A stretch of 64,000 nt of DNA from Streptomyces sp. ITFR-16 (GCF_031844705.1 NZ_CP134609.1:4650001-4714000); one strand, 5' to 3'. Shown: positions 42,495-51,578, numbered from the stretch's first letter. Made by a program: numbers and translations. The notes: generated from the letters alone by a model not told the origin.

Positions 42495-44252
42495 ATGAGC
42501 AACACCAAGTCCAACCCCGCCCAGGAGCGCGAGCGCCCCGACGAGCGGGAGGTACGCGCCGAGCAGGACCGGGAGACCGCCCGTGAACTGGGCGCCGCCG
42601 GCTCCCAGCTCTCCACGGCCCCGCGCGAGGAGGCCCTCGCGAACCTCCCCGCGATGGGGGTCATCGGCTGGGCCCGCTGGTTCTGGCGCCAGCTGACCTC
42701 CATGCGGGTCGCGCTGATCCTGCTCTTCCTGCTGTCGCTCGGCGCCATCCCCGGCTCGCTGATCCCGCAGAACAGCGTCGACGAGCTCAAGGTGCAGACC
42801 TTCAAGGGGCTGCACCCCACGGTCACGCCGATCTACGAGAAGCTCCAGTTCTTCGACGTCTACAGCTCGGTGTGGTTCTCCGCGATCTACATCCTGCTGT
42901 TCGTCTCGCTCATCGGCTGCATCGTGCCGCGCACCGGCACCTTCGTCGGCCAGCTGCGCAGCCGCCCGCCGGGCGCCCCCAAGCGGCTGACCCGGCTGCC
43001 CGCGTACACCACCTGGCGCACCGAGGCCGAGCCCGAGCAGGTCCACGAGGCCGCGCTCGCGATGATGCGCCGGCGCCGCTACCGGGCCCATGTCGACGGG
43101 AACGCCGTCGCCGCCGAGAAGGGCTATCTGCGCGAGGCCGGGAACCTGATGTTCCACATCGCGCTGATCGTGATGCTGGTGGCCTTCGCCGTGGGGCAGC
43201 TCTTCAAGTCGGAGGGCGCCAAGCTGGTCGTCGAGGGCGACGGGTTCTCCAACACCATCACCCAGTACGACGACTTCAAGTCCGGCTCGCTCTTCGACAC
43301 CGACTCGCTGGCACCCTTCAGCTTCACCCTCGACGACTTCGTCGGTACGTACGAGCGCCAGGGCCCGCAGATCGGCACGCCCCGCACGTACGAGGCGCGC
43401 GTCACCTACTCCGACGGCGCCTACGGCAAGCCGAAGAAGACCGTCATCAAGGTCAACGAGCCCCTCGTCGTCGACGGCACCAAGGTCTACCTCAACGCCC
43501 ACGGCTACGCACCCGTCGTCTCCGTCAAGGACGGCCGGGGCAAGGAGGTCTACAAGGCCGCCGTGCCGCTGCTGCCCCTCGACAACAACGTCACGTCGAG
43601 CGGGGCGATCAAGGTCCTGGACGGCTACCGCGACAAGAGCGGCAAGAAGGACCAGCTGGGCTTCCAGGCCTTCTTCGTGCCGACCTTCGCCGGCAACGGC
43701 AAGGGCACGATGTTCTCGCAGTTCCCGGCCGCCGACATGCCCGTCCTCGCGCTCAACGGCTACCACGGCTCCCTCGGCGTCGACTCCGGCATCGCGCAGA
43801 ACGTGTACCAGCTGAACACGTCCAAGATGAAGGAGTTCAAGGACTCCCAGGGCAAGCAGCTCAAGCAGCGGCTGCTGGTCGGCGAGACGATGAAGCTGCC
43901 CGGTGGGGCCGGCTCCATCACCTTCGAGGGCCTTCAGGAATGGGCCAGCTTCCAGATCTCCGAGCAGCCCGCCAGCGGCTGGGCGCTCACCGGCGCCATC
44001 GGCGCCATCGCCGGGCTCGCCGGCTCGCTGTTCATCCAGCGCCGCCGGGTCTGGGTCCGGGCCGTGCGCGGCGAGGACGGGGTGACCGTCGTCGAGATGG
44101 CCGGGCTCGGCCGCAGCGAGTCCGCGAAGCTTCCCGAGGAGCTGGCCGATCTCGCGGTCACGCTCAACGCCGAGGCGCCCACCGCGCCCGGCCCCGACAC
44201 CGACGCCGCCGAGGCGTCATCCGCAGAACCTGCCGAAGGGGCTGAGAAGTGA
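42495..44252 (+). CDS. resB: Cytochrome c biogenesis protein ResB (Ccs1)
   Basis: This 585-residue membrane subunit of the System II haem lyase has a cytoplasmic acidic N-terminus. Helices follow near residue 73 (SMRVALILLFLLSLGAIPGS), 132 (SAIYILLFVSLIGCIVPRTG) and 220 (LMFHIALIVMLVAFAVGQLF). A large external domain of about 270 residues comes next, then a last helix (GAIGAIAGLAGSLFIQRRRV). It works with CcsB to deliver haem to apocytochromes c. The stop overlaps the ccsB start by 4 bases. Confidence 0.95.
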   Translation: MSNTKSNPAQERERPDEREVRAEQDRETARELGAAGSQLSTAPREEALANLPAMGVIGWARWFWRQLTSMRVALILLFLLSLGAIPGSLIPQNSVDELKVQTFKGLHPTVTPIYEKLQFFDVYSSVWFSAIYILLFVSLIGCIVPRTGTFVGQLRSRPPGAPKRLTRLPAYTTWRTEAEPEQVHEAALAMMRRRRYRAHVDGNAVAAEKGYLREAGNLMFHIALIVMLVAFAVGQLFKSEGAKLVVEGDGFSNTITQYDDFKSGSLFDTDSLAPFSFTLDDFVGTYERQGPQIGTPRTYEARVTYSDGAYGKPKKTVIKVNEPLVVDGTKVYLNAHGYAPVVSVKDGRGKEVYKAAVPLLPLDNNVTSSGAIKVLDGYRDKSGKKDQLGFQAFFVPTFAGNGKGTMFSQFPAADMPVLALNGYHGSLGVDSGIAQNVYQLNTSKMKEFKDSQGKQLKQRLLVGETMKLPGGAGSITFEGLQEWASFQISEQPASGWALTGAIGAIAGLAGSLFIQRRRVWVRAVRGEDGVTVVEMAGLGRSESAKLPEELADLAVTLNAEAPTAPGPDTDAAEASSAEPAEGAEK

Positions 44253-45331
44253 ATCTCGCCGCCGCAACCAACGAGAATCTGGCACACACCAGCAATGTGC
44301 TGATCTATTCGTCGATGGCCGTCTACACCCTGGCCTTCTTCGCGCACATCGCGGAGTGGGTGTTCGGCAGCCGCAGCAAGGTCGGCCGCACCGCAGCCGC
44401 GCTGACCACCGAACAGGCCGCAGCGGGCACGGTGAAGGTCCAGGTGGCGCAGCAGGGCGGGGCCACCGCCGTACTGGAACGCCCGAAGATCGTCACCCGC
44501 TCCGCGGCCGGTACCCGGGACGTCCCGGACGGGCCCGGCGCGGCCGGCGGCACCTTCAAGGGCGACCTCTACGGGCGGATCGCGGTCTCCCTGACCGTGC
44601 TGGCGTTCCTCGTCCAGGCCGGCGGCGTCGTCGCCCGCGCCCTGTCGGTGCAGCGCGCCCCCTGGGGCAACATGTACGAGTTCTCCATCACGTTCTCCGT
44701 GGTGGCGGTCGGCGCCTACCTGATCCTGCTCGCGCTGCGGAAGAACGTCCGCTGGATGGGGCTGATCCTGGTCACCACCGTCCTGCTGGACCTCGGCATC
44801 GCGACCACGGTGCTCTACACCTCCAGCGACCAGCTGGTGCCCGCGCTGCACTCGTACTGGCTGTGGATCCACGTCTCCACCGCCATCATCTGCGGCGCGG
44901 TGTTCTTCATCGGCGGGGCCGGCACGCTGATGTACCTCTTCCGCGACAGCTACGAGAGCAAGCTCGCCAACGGGGGCCGGCCGGGCGCGTTCGCCGACTC
45001 CGTGCTCTCCCGGCTGCCGTCCGCGTCGAGCCTCGACAAGTTCTCGTACCGGATCAACGCGGCCGTCTTCCCGCTGTGGACGTTCACGATCATCGCGGGC
45101 GCGATCTGGGCGGGCGACGCCTGGGGCCGTTACTGGGGCTGGGACCCCAAGGAGGTCTGGTCCTTCATCACCTGGGTCGCGTACGCCTGCTATCTGCACG
45201 CCCGCGCCACCGCCGGCTGGAAGGGCCGCAAGGCCGCCTACCTGGCGCTGATCGCCTTCGGCTGCTGGATCTTCAACTACTACGGCGTCAACATCTTCGT
45301 CACCGGCAAGCACTCCTACGCCGGCGTCTGA
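44249..45331 (+). CDS. ccsB: Cytochrome c biogenesis protein CcsB (CcsA-type haem handling protein)
   Basis: This 360-residue multi-pass protein has the haem-handling tryptophan-rich motif GRYWGWDPKEVWSFITW near residue 291. Conserved histidines lie in the helices (ALHSYWLWIHVSTAIICGAV and CYLHARATAGW). It exports haem and, with ResB, attaches it to CXXCH cytochromes such as those of the bc complex. A 50-residue insertion after the first helix (TEQAAAGTVKVQVAQQGGAT) is typical of streptomycetes. The GTG overlaps the resB stop. Confidence 0.95.
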   Translation: MNLAAATNENLAHTSNVLIYSSMAVYTLAFFAHIAEWVFGSRSKVGRTAAALTTEQAAAGTVKVQVAQQGGATAVLERPKIVTRSAAGTRDVPDGPGAAGGTFKGDLYGRIAVSLTVLAFLVQAGGVVARALSVQRAPWGNMYEFSITFSVVAVGAYLILLALRKNVRWMGLILVTTVLLDLGIATTVLYTSSDQLVPALHSYWLWIHVSTAIICGAVFFIGGAGTLMYLFRDSYESKLANGGRPGAFADSVLSRLPSASSLDKFSYRINAAVFPLWTFTIIAGAIWAGDAWGRYWGWDPKEVWSFITWVAYACYLHARATAGWKGRKAAYLALIAFGCWIFNYYGVNIFVTGKHSYAGV

Positions 45332-45353
45332 GACCCGCACCGCACGCACGCGA

Positions 45354-45384
45354 CTGCCCGCCCCCGGGATCCGGGGGCGGGCAG
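45354..45384. terminator. Bidirectional terminator after ccsB
   Basis: A perfect 14-bp stem (CTGCCCGCCCCCGG and its complement) with a 3-nt loop lies between the convergent stops of ccsB (45331) and the aldehyde dehydrogenase gene (45392). Confidence 0.8.
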
Positions 45385-45391
45385 CGGTGTG

Positions 45392-46699
45392 TCAGGCCGG
45401 CATCGGGGTGTCCAGGACGGCCTTGCGGTGGCTGAACGTCTCCAGCGAGTAGCGGCCGTGGTAGCTGCCCATGCCGCTCTCGCCGACCCCGCCGAACGGC
45501 AGGTCCGAGACGGTGAGATGGGCCAGCGGCAGGCCGATGCCGACCGCGCCCGACGAGGTCTCGGTGATCAGCCGCCGGCGTACGGCGTCCGAGTCGGTGA
45601 AGGCGTACAGCGCGAGCGGCTTGTCGCGGTCGTTGATGAACGCGATGGCCTCGTCGAGCCCGGCCACCGTGACGATCGGCAGCACCGGGCCGAAGATCTC
45701 CTCGCGCATCACGGGAGCGTCCGGCGCCACATCGGCCAGCACGGTCGGCGCGATGTACTTGCTGTCCCGGTCGTACGTCCCGCCGGTCACCGTGCGTCCC
45801 GAGTCCAGGAGTCCGGCCAGCCGGTCGAAGTGGCGCTCGTTGACGATCCGTCCGTACTCCGGGTGCTGCGAGGCGTCCGCCCCGAACAGCCCCTCGACCG
45901 CGCCGGCGAGCGCGTCCGCGAGGGCGGCGGCGGTCTCCGGGTCGGTCAGGACGTAGTCGGGGGCGACGCAGGTCTGGCCCGCGTTGAGGAACTTTCCGGC
46001 CGCCAGCCGGGCCGCGACCGCCCGCACGTCCGTGTCCCGGTCCACGAAGACGGGGGACTTGCCGCCCAGTTCGAGCGTCACCGGAGTGAGGTTCTTCGCC
46101 GCGGCGGCCATCACGATCCGGCCCACTGTGCCGTTGCCCGTGTAGAAGATGTGGTCGAAGTGCTCGGCCAGCAGCTCGGTGGTCTCCGGGACGGCCCCCT
46201 CCACGACGGCGACCGCGTCCGTGTCCAGATACAGCGGCAGCAGCCGGGCGACGGCGGCGGAGGTGGCGGGCGCCAGCTCGCTCGGCTTGGCCACCACCGC
46301 GTTGCCCCCGGCCAGCGCGCCCGCGAGCGGGGCCAGCAGGAGCTGCACCGGGTAGTTCCAGGGCGCGATGACCAGGACGAGGCCGAGCGGGTCCTGCACG
46401 GTGTGGGCCGTCGCCCCGCCCAGCGAGGCCGGTACGGGGGCGGGCTCGGGCCGCAGCCAGTCGGCCAGGTGCTCCAGGGTGTGGTCGATCTCCCGGACCG
46501 TGAAGTCGATCTCGGTGCGGTAGGCCTCTTTGCGGCTCTTGCCGAGGTCGGCGCGGAGCGCGTCGGCCAGTTCGTCGCCGCGCTCGGTGAGCAGGGCCCG
46601 CAGCTGCCGGAGCTGCCCTGTGCGCCAGTCGAGGCTCTTGGTGCGCCCGGTGCGGAAGGTGGTGCGAAGGCGGTCGACGGTCTCGGGTACGGAGGGCAT
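45392..46699 (-). CDS. Aldehyde dehydrogenase family protein
   Basis: This 435-residue NAD(P)-dependent enzyme oxidises an aldehyde to an acid. It lacks the N-terminal extension of many relatives. Key motifs are VLVIAPWNYPVQLLLAPLAG, FYTGNGTVGRIVMAAAAKNL, the glutamate motif LELGGKSPVFV and the catalytic cysteine in NAGQTCVAPDYVL. EEIFGPVLPIVTV and PFGGVGESGMGSYHG follow. It looks like the fatty or aromatic aldehyde group (ALDH3-like). It is divergent from a MarR gene, with two matching palindromes between them, so it is very likely that regulator's target. Confidence 0.95.
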   Translation of the reverse strand: MPSVPETVDRLRTTFRTGRTKSLDWRTGQLRQLRALLTERGDELADALRADLGKSRKEAYRTEIDFTVREIDHTLEHLADWLRPEPAPVPASLGGATAHTVQDPLGLVLVIAPWNYPVQLLLAPLAGALAGGNAVVAKPSELAPATSAAVARLLPLYLDTDAVAVVEGAVPETTELLAEHFDHIFYTGNGTVGRIVMAAAAKNLTPVTLELGGKSPVFVDRDTDVRAVAARLAAGKFLNAGQTCVAPDYVLTDPETAAALADALAGAVEGLFGADASQHPEYGRIVNERHFDRLAGLLDSGRTVTGGTYDRDSKYIAPTVLADVAPDAPVMREEIFGPVLPIVTVAGLDEAIAFINDRDKPLALYAFTDSDAVRRRLITETSSGAVGIGLPLAHLTVSDLPFGGVGESGMGSYHGRYSLETFSHRKAVLDTPMPA

Positions 46700-46774
46700 G
46701 GGGGTACTCCCTGCGGTGGGCGGTGTGCGGGTGAACGGCCTGTCGGGAAACGGCCTGCGGGGGCGGGCCAGAGC

Positions 46775-46787
46775 TTGATATGCTCAA
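46775..46787 (-). promoter_or_regulatory. MarR-type operator box 1
   Basis: On the minus strand this reads TTGAGCATATCAA, a TTGA-N5-TCAA palindrome. It differs by one base from box 2 at 46816. It lies 76-88 bases before the aldehyde dehydrogenase start. Confidence 0.6.
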
Positions 46788-46815
46788 GCAATTACTTCCA
46801 TGTAACTGCCAATCA

Positions 46816-46828
46816 TTGAGCATGTCAA
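46816..46828 (+). promoter_or_regulatory. MarR-type operator box 2
   Basis: TTGAGCATGTCAA, a TTGA-N5-TCAA palindrome whose centre is 41 bases from that of box 1, about four helical turns. Together the two boxes would let one MarR protein control both divergent genes. Confidence 0.6.
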
Positions 46829-46866
46829 ATAAAGGTCGGCAGTCGCCGATCGAAGAATGGCCGACC

Positions 46867-47334
46867 ATGACCACCGAACCGACGCCCCGCGCCGCCACTG
46901 CTCCGGACGATCGCGCCGCGCCCACCCCGGACGACCTGCTGGAGCCCCTGGCCCTCGTCGTGCGCGGCCACCACGACGACCTCACCGCCGTCGCCGCCCG
47001 GCACGGTCTGTCCACCTCGCAGGCCCGCGCGCTGATCGCCCTTCACGCGCCCATGCCGATGAGCGCCCTCGCCGCCCACCTCGTCTGCGACGCGTCCAAC
47101 GCCACCGGGCTCATCAGCCGCATGGAGGCCCGGGGTCTGGTCACCCGGGCCCCCGCCCCCGGCGACCGCCGCTCCAAAGTCGCGAGCCGCACCCCCGAGG
47201 GGACGCGGCTCGCCCACACCATCCGCGCCGAGATGCGCGCCGTGCACGGCGCGCTGGAGGCGCTCACCCCCGAGGAGCGCACAGCACTGCTGCCCCTGCT
47301 CAACCGGCTGGGGCAGCTGCTGTACGCCTCCTGA
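46867..47334 (+). CDS. MarR-family transcriptional regulator divergent from the aldehyde dehydrogenase
   Basis: This regulator of about 155 residues has the winged-helix core LSTSQARALIALHAPMPMSA, ALAAHLVCDASNATGLISRM and the wing RAPAPGDRRSKVASRTPEG. The recognition helix and the ARG in the wing suit palindromic DNA. The start is uncertain: ATG 46867 gives MTTEPTPRAA, while an ATG at 46822 lies inside operator box 2, which would itself be translated. It likely represses itself and the aldehyde dehydrogenase until an aldehyde or phenolic ligand binds. Confidence 0.88.
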   Translation: MTTEPTPRAATAPDDRAAPTPDDLLEPLALVVRGHHDDLTAVAARHGLSTSQARALIALHAPMPMSALAAHLVCDASNATGLISRMEARGLVTRAPAPGDRRSKVASRTPEGTRLAHTIRAEMRAVHGALEALTPEERTALLPLLNRLGQLLYAS

Positions 47335-47360
47335 GGCCCCGTCGGACCAGAGTGTGTGTC

Positions 47361-47759
47361 CTACGAGGCGGGCGGGGTCGAGCCCTCCGGCCCGCTCTCC
47401 CGCCGCTTGAGCTCCTCCTCGCGGCGGCGCAGGTCGGCCTCCCAGTCCTTGAGGAGGGACTCGTCCTTCTTGTTCTCTTCCTTCAGCGACTTGAGGAAGT
47501 CGGGATTGTCGTCCGGCGCCACCCACTGCTGCCGGTGGCCGCGGTGCCACTCGGAGGGCGTACGGCCTCCGGCGGGCACCTCGCGCACCTTGCCCGCTGC
47601 CAGCCACACGATCGGGCCGACGATCCAGAACAGCAGGATGATGAAGACCCAGGCGATCTTCGGCAGGTGCTTGGCCTCGTCCTCCGGGGTGTTCAGGCAG
47701 TCGATGAACGCGAAGATCGTCAGCGCCAGCGGCAGGAGGTAGATCAGAGCCCGGAGCAT
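47361..47759 (-). CDS. PLDc_N domain membrane protein
   Basis: This 132-residue protein has two N-terminal helices (LIYLLPLALTIFAFIDCL and IAWVFIILLFWIVGPIVWLA) of the PLDc_N type, the segment that precedes cardiolipin synthases but also occurs alone. A charged coiled-coil tail follows (FLKSLKEENKKDESLLKDWE then RREEELKRRE). It is probably a small membrane anchor or assembly factor. It is divergent from the UbiD-type gene. Confidence 0.85.
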   Translation of the reverse strand: MLRALIYLLPLALTIFAFIDCLNTPEDEAKHLPKIAWVFIILLFWIVGPIVWLAAGKVREVPAGGRTPSEWHRGHRQQWVAPDDNPDFLKSLKEENKKDESLLKDWEADLRRREEELKRRESGPEGSTPPAS

Positions 47760-47848
47760 GGTGGAAAAGTCCCCCCGAGGAGAGTTGGCGGGGCAATGTC
47801 CCGCCCCGGTGACGGGCCCAGAGTAGCGGGTGGCAGATACTTGTCCGT

Positions 47849-49306
47849 ATGGCTTACGACGATCTTCGATCCCTGCTCCGGGCTCTGGAGCGCGAGGGCG
47901 AGCTCAAGCGCATCAAGGCCGAGGTCGACCCGTATCTGGAGGTCGGTGAGATCGTCGACCGGGTGAACAAGGCCGGCGGGCCCGCGCTGCTCTTCGAGAA
48001 CGTCAAGGGCTCGTCGATGCCCCTGGCCATGAACGTGTTCGGCACCGACAGGCGGCTGCTGAAGGCGCTCGGGCTGAAGTCGTACGCCGAGATCAGCGAC
48101 AAGATCGGCGGGCTGCTCAAGCCGGAGCTGCCGCACGGCTTCGTCGGGGTCCGGGAGGCCTTCGGGAAGCTCGGCACGATGGTGCACGTACCGCCGAAGA
48201 AGGTGAAGCCGGAGAACGCGCCCGTCCAGGAGGTCGTCCTCACCGGCGACGACGTGGACCTCGACCGGCTGCCGGCGCTGTTCACCTGGCCCAAGGACGG
48301 CGGCTCGTTCTTCAACCTCGGGCTCACGCACACCAAGCACCCCGAGACCGGCGTGCGGAACCTGGGGCTCTACCGGCTCCAGCGCCATGACCGCCGCACC
48401 ATCGGGATGCACTGGCAGATCCACAAGGACAGCCGCAACCACTACCAGGTCGCCGCCCGGCGCGGTGAGCGGCTGCCGGTCGCCATCGCCTTCGGGGCCC
48501 CGCCCGCGGTCACCTACGCCTCCACCGCGCCGCTGCCCGGGGACATCGACGAGTACCTCTTCGCCGGGTTCATCCAGGGCAAGCGCATCGAGATGGTCGA
48601 CTGCAAGACCGTGCCGCTCCAGGTCCCGGCCCATGCCGAGGTCGTCATCGAGGGATGGCTGGAGCCCGGGGAGACGCTGCCCGAGGGGCCGTTCGGCGAC
48701 CACACCGGGTTCTACACCCCGCAGGAGCCGTTCCCGGCGCTGACCATCGACTGCGTGACCATGCGGAAGCGGCCGCTGCTCCAGTCCATCGTGGTCGGCC
48801 GGCCGCCGACCGAGGACGGTCCGCTGGGGCGGGCCACGGAGCGGTTCTTCCTCCCGCTGCTCAAGATCATCGTGCCGGACATCGTGGACTACCACCTGCC
48901 GGAGTCCGGGGGCTTCCACAACTGCGCGATCGTCTCGATCGACAAGAAGTACCCGAAGCACGCGCAGAAGGTGATGAGCGCGATCTGGGGCGCGCACATG
49001 ATGTCGCTGACCAAGCTGATCGTCGTCGTGGACGCGGACTGCGACGTCCACGATCTGCACGAGGTGTCCTGGCGGGCGCTCGGCAACACCGACTACGCGC
49101 GCGACCTGACGGTCGCCGAGGGCCCGGTCGACCACCTCGACCACGCCTCGTACCAGCAGTTCTGGGGCGGCAAGGCGGGCATCGACGCGACGAAGAAGTG
49201 GCCCGAGGAGGGCTACACGCGGGACGGGGGCTGGCCGGACATGGTCGAGTCCGACCCGGAGACGGCGGCGAAGGTCGACCGCCGGTGGAAGGAATACGGA
49301 CTGTGA
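47849..49306 (+). CDS. UbiD-family decarboxylase for menaquinone synthesis
   Basis: This 485-residue prenylated-FMN-dependent decarboxylase has the family start LRSLLRALEREGELKRIKAE. It also has PKDGGSFFNLGLTHTKHPET near 150 and EVVIEGWLEPGETLPEGPFG near 270, and ends in WPDMVESDPETAAKVDRRWK. Next to a UbiA-type prenyltransferase, a UbiX-type flavin prenyltransferase and mqnE, its substrate should be the naphthoate-derived intermediate of the futalosine pathway (MqnL-like role). The GTGA overlap with the next gene shows coupling. Confidence 0.94.
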   Translation: MAYDDLRSLLRALEREGELKRIKAEVDPYLEVGEIVDRVNKAGGPALLFENVKGSSMPLAMNVFGTDRRLLKALGLKSYAEISDKIGGLLKPELPHGFVGVREAFGKLGTMVHVPPKKVKPENAPVQEVVLTGDDVDLDRLPALFTWPKDGGSFFNLGLTHTKHPETGVRNLGLYRLQRHDRRTIGMHWQIHKDSRNHYQVAARRGERLPVAIAFGAPPAVTYASTAPLPGDIDEYLFAGFIQGKRIEMVDCKTVPLQVPAHAEVVIEGWLEPGETLPEGPFGDHTGFYTPQEPFPALTIDCVTMRKRPLLQSIVVGRPPTEDGPLGRATERFFLPLLKIIVPDIVDYHLPESGGFHNCAIVSIDKKYPKHAQKVMSAIWGAHMMSLTKLIVVVDADCDVHDLHEVSWRALGNTDYARDLTVAEGPVDHLDHASYQQFWGGKAGIDATKKWPEEGYTRDGGWPDMVESDPETAAKVDRRWKEYGL

Positions 49307-50220
49307 GCGCCGCCGAAGCGACCCTGGGCTCCGGGCCCGCACAACCGAGCAGCAAGGTCAGGGCGTTCCTGCGGCTCGTGATGATCGAGCACTCGATCTT
49401 CGCGCTGCCCTTCGCGTACATCGCCGCCCTGACCGCGATGTTCCTGGACGACGGCTCGATCCACTGGGTGACGCTGCTGCTGGTCACCGTCGCGATGGTC
49501 GGGCTGCGGACGTTCGCGATGGCCGCGAACCGGATCATCGACCGCGAGATCGACGCCCGCAATCCGCGTACCGCCGGCCGGGAGCTGGTGACGGGTGCGG
49601 TGTCGGTGAAGTCGGCCTGGACGGGGGCGCTCGCCGCCGTCGTGGTGTTCCTCGGGGCGGCCGCCCTGCTGAACCCGCTCTGTCTGGCGCTGGCGCCGGT
49701 CGCGGTGATCCCGATGGTCGTCTACCCGTACGGCAAGCGGTTCACGAACTACCCGCACGCGATCCTGGGCCTCGCGCAGGCCATCGGGCCGGTCGGTGCC
49801 TGGCTGGCGGTGACCGGCAGCTGGTCGTGGGACGCGGTGATCCTGGGGCTCGCCGTCGGCATCTGGATCGGCGGCTTCGACCTGATCTTCGCCTGCCAGG
49901 ACGTGCAGGCCGACCGCGCCCACGGGGTGCTGTCCTTCCCGGCGCGCTTCGGCATCCCGGCCGCGCTGTGGGGCGCGCGGGTCTGCCACGCGGTGACGAC
50001 CGGCCTGCTGGTCTGGTTCGGCCTCGCCACGGAGGCGGGGCTCTTCTACTGGATCGGCATGGTGATCGTCGCGGTCGCCTTCGTTTACGAGCACCGGGTG
50101 GTGCGCCCGCACGACCTGTCGCGGCTGAACCGGGCGTTCTTCTCGGTGAACGGCTTCATCGGAATCGCCCTGTTCGCGTGCGCGCTGCTGGATCTGCTGG
50201 TGCGGGGCCTGACGGTCTGA
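49303..50220 (+). CDS. mqnP: UbiA-family prenyltransferase for menaquinone synthesis (MqnP)
   Basis: This 305-residue integral membrane enzyme joins an isoprenoid chain to the naphthoquinone precursor. The first Asp-rich motif is ANRIIDREIDARNPRTAGRE and the second is FDLIFACQDVQADRAHG, which bind the magnesium-diphosphate. Eight or nine helices fit the family (LLLVTVAMVGLRTFAMA, AALLNPLCLALAPVAVIPMV and others). The GTG overlaps the UbiD stop. The last 65 bases overlap the 3' end of the rhomboid gene on the other strand. Confidence 0.94.
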   Translation: MSAAEATLGSGPAQPSSKVRAFLRLVMIEHSIFALPFAYIAALTAMFLDDGSIHWVTLLLVTVAMVGLRTFAMAANRIIDREIDARNPRTAGRELVTGAVSVKSAWTGALAAVVVFLGAAALLNPLCLALAPVAVIPMVVYPYGKRFTNYPHAILGLAQAIGPVGAWLAVTGSWSWDAVILGLAVGIWIGGFDLIFACQDVQADRAHGVLSFPARFGIPAALWGARVCHAVTTGLLVWFGLATEAGLFYWIGMVIVAVAFVYEHRVVRPHDLSRLNRAFFSVNGFIGIALFACALLDLLVRGLTV

Positions 50221-50800
50221 GCCCGGCGCGGGTGGACCGGCGCAGGGCGAACGCGGCCAGCACCCCGCCGATCAGGCCGAAGATATGGCCCTGCCAGCTG
50301 ACGCCCGGGTCGGTGGGCAGGACACCCTGGAGCAGGGAGCCGTACACCGCGGCGACGACCAGGCCGACGACCACGTCCAGCGGGCGGCGGTCCACGAAGC
50401 CGCGGACGAGCAGATAGCCGAAGAGGCCGAAGACCACGCCCGACGCGCCGAGCGTGACCGTGTTCGCCGGGGCGACGAGCCAGACGCCGAGGCCACCGGT
50501 CACGATCACGGTGAGCACCACGCCGGCGAAGCGGCGCAGTCCGCCAAGGGCGGCTATGAAGCCCAGGACCAGCAACGGGACGCTGTTCGACGAGACATGG
50601 GCCCAGCCGTCGTGCAGAAAGGCGGCGGGCACGATGTCGAGCAGCTCGCCCGGCTCGCGCGGGCTGATGCCATGGCTGTCGAGGCCGTGGCCGGTCGCGA
50701 GATCGACGGCCTCCAGGGCCCAGAGCAGCGCGATCCAGCCCAGCATGACCGCGCCGGCCATGAGGGCCCGGTTTCCGGCCCCCGTACGTGTGCCGTCCAT
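50156..50800 (-). CDS. Rhomboid-family intramembrane serine protease
   Basis: This 214-residue membrane protein has the rhomboid active-site serine in VTLGASGVVFGLFGYLLVRG and the catalytic histidine in GVSWQGHIFGLIGGVLAAF. The upstream conserved helix is HDGWAHVSSNSVPLLVLGF. It cleaves membrane-spanning segments of unknown substrates. I use the ATG at 50800; a longer frame adds only an odd Arg-rich lead. Its 3' end overlaps the prenyltransferase gene by 65 bases. Confidence 0.92.
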   Translation of the reverse strand: MDGTRTGAGNRALMAGAVMLGWIALLWALEAVDLATGHGLDSHGISPREPGELLDIVPAAFLHDGWAHVSSNSVPLLVLGFIAALGGLRRFAGVVLTVIVTGGLGVWLVAPANTVTLGASGVVFGLFGYLLVRGFVDRRPLDVVVGLVVAAVYGSLLQGVLPTDPGVSWQGHIFGLIGGVLAAFALRRSTRAGLRPSGPAPADPAARTRTGRFR

Positions 50801-50894
50801 GAGACACGCCCCCCTTCGTCCGCCCTGCATCCTTGGGAACGTGCGGAGCCCCTCGTGCGGTCCCGGCCGCCGTGCGCCGGATAGGCTCGGGGGT

Positions 50895-51578
50895 GTGGAT
50901 TCCGGGACTTCAGTGAGTCAGCAGCGGCGAACGCCTTGGATTGTCGGGGTTTCGGGCGCTTCGGGTACGCCATTCGCCGCTGCCGTGCTGCGCGGGCTGC
51001 TGGCCGCCGGGGAGAGTGTCGATCTGGTCGTGAGCCGGGCGTCGCGGCTGACGCTGCTGGACGAGACCGGGATCGCGTTCCGGGACGCGCACTGGCGGGA
51101 GGATCTGGCCGCCTGGCTGGCGCGCGGGGCGGACGGGAAGCCGCACACCTTCGACGCGGACGTGTCCGGCGTACGGCACTGGGCGGCCGGCGACCTGGCC
51201 GCGGGCCCGTCCTCGGGGTCGTACCCCGCGAAGGGGATGCTGATCGTCCCGGCGTCGACGGCATGCGTGGCCGGCGTGGCGCTCGGGCTCTCGAAGGACC
51301 TGCTGCAACGGGCCGCGAGCGTGACGCTCAAGGAGCGGCGGAAGCTGGTCGTCGCGGTGCGCGAGACGCCGCTGAACGGCCAGACGCTGAAGCACCTGGT
51401 GACCCTGGACGAGGCGGGCGCGGTCGTGCTGCCCGCCTCTCCGGCGTTCTACGCGGGTGCGACGCACATCCAGGATCTGGTGGATTTCGTCGCGGGGCGG
51501 GTGCTGGACGCGGCAGGGGTGCCGCACCGGCTGTACCGCCGCTGGGAGGGGGAGCTCGGTGGTGGCTCCCGTGACTGA
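50895..51578 (+). CDS. ubiX: UbiX-family flavin prenyltransferase
   Basis: This 227-residue enzyme makes prenylated FMN, the cofactor needed by UbiD-type decarboxylases such as the one at 47849. Typical motifs are PWIVGVSGASGTPFAAAVLR at the N-terminus, MLIVPASTACVAGVALGLSK near 115 and LKERRKLVVAVRETPLNGQT near 145. AVVLPASPAFYAGATHIQDL follows, with the FVAGRVLD end. The GTG at 50895 suits the length. It lies in the futalosine cluster. Confidence 0.95.
   Translation: MDSGTSVSQQRRTPWIVGVSGASGTPFAAAVLRGLLAAGESVDLVVSRASRLTLLDETGIAFRDAHWREDLAAWLARGADGKPHTFDADVSGVRHWAAGDLAAGPSSGSYPAKGMLIVPASTACVAGVALGLSKDLLQRAASVTLKERRKLVVAVRETPLNGQTLKHLVTLDEAGAVVLPASPAFYAGATHIQDLVDFVAGRVLDAAGVPHRLYRRWEGELGGGSRD

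Noticed and set aside
41628-43766. Minus-strand 712-codon frame over ccdA and resB
   Set aside because: It is antisense to a well-supported operon and consists of Asp/Gly/Arg/His-rich shadow sequence.
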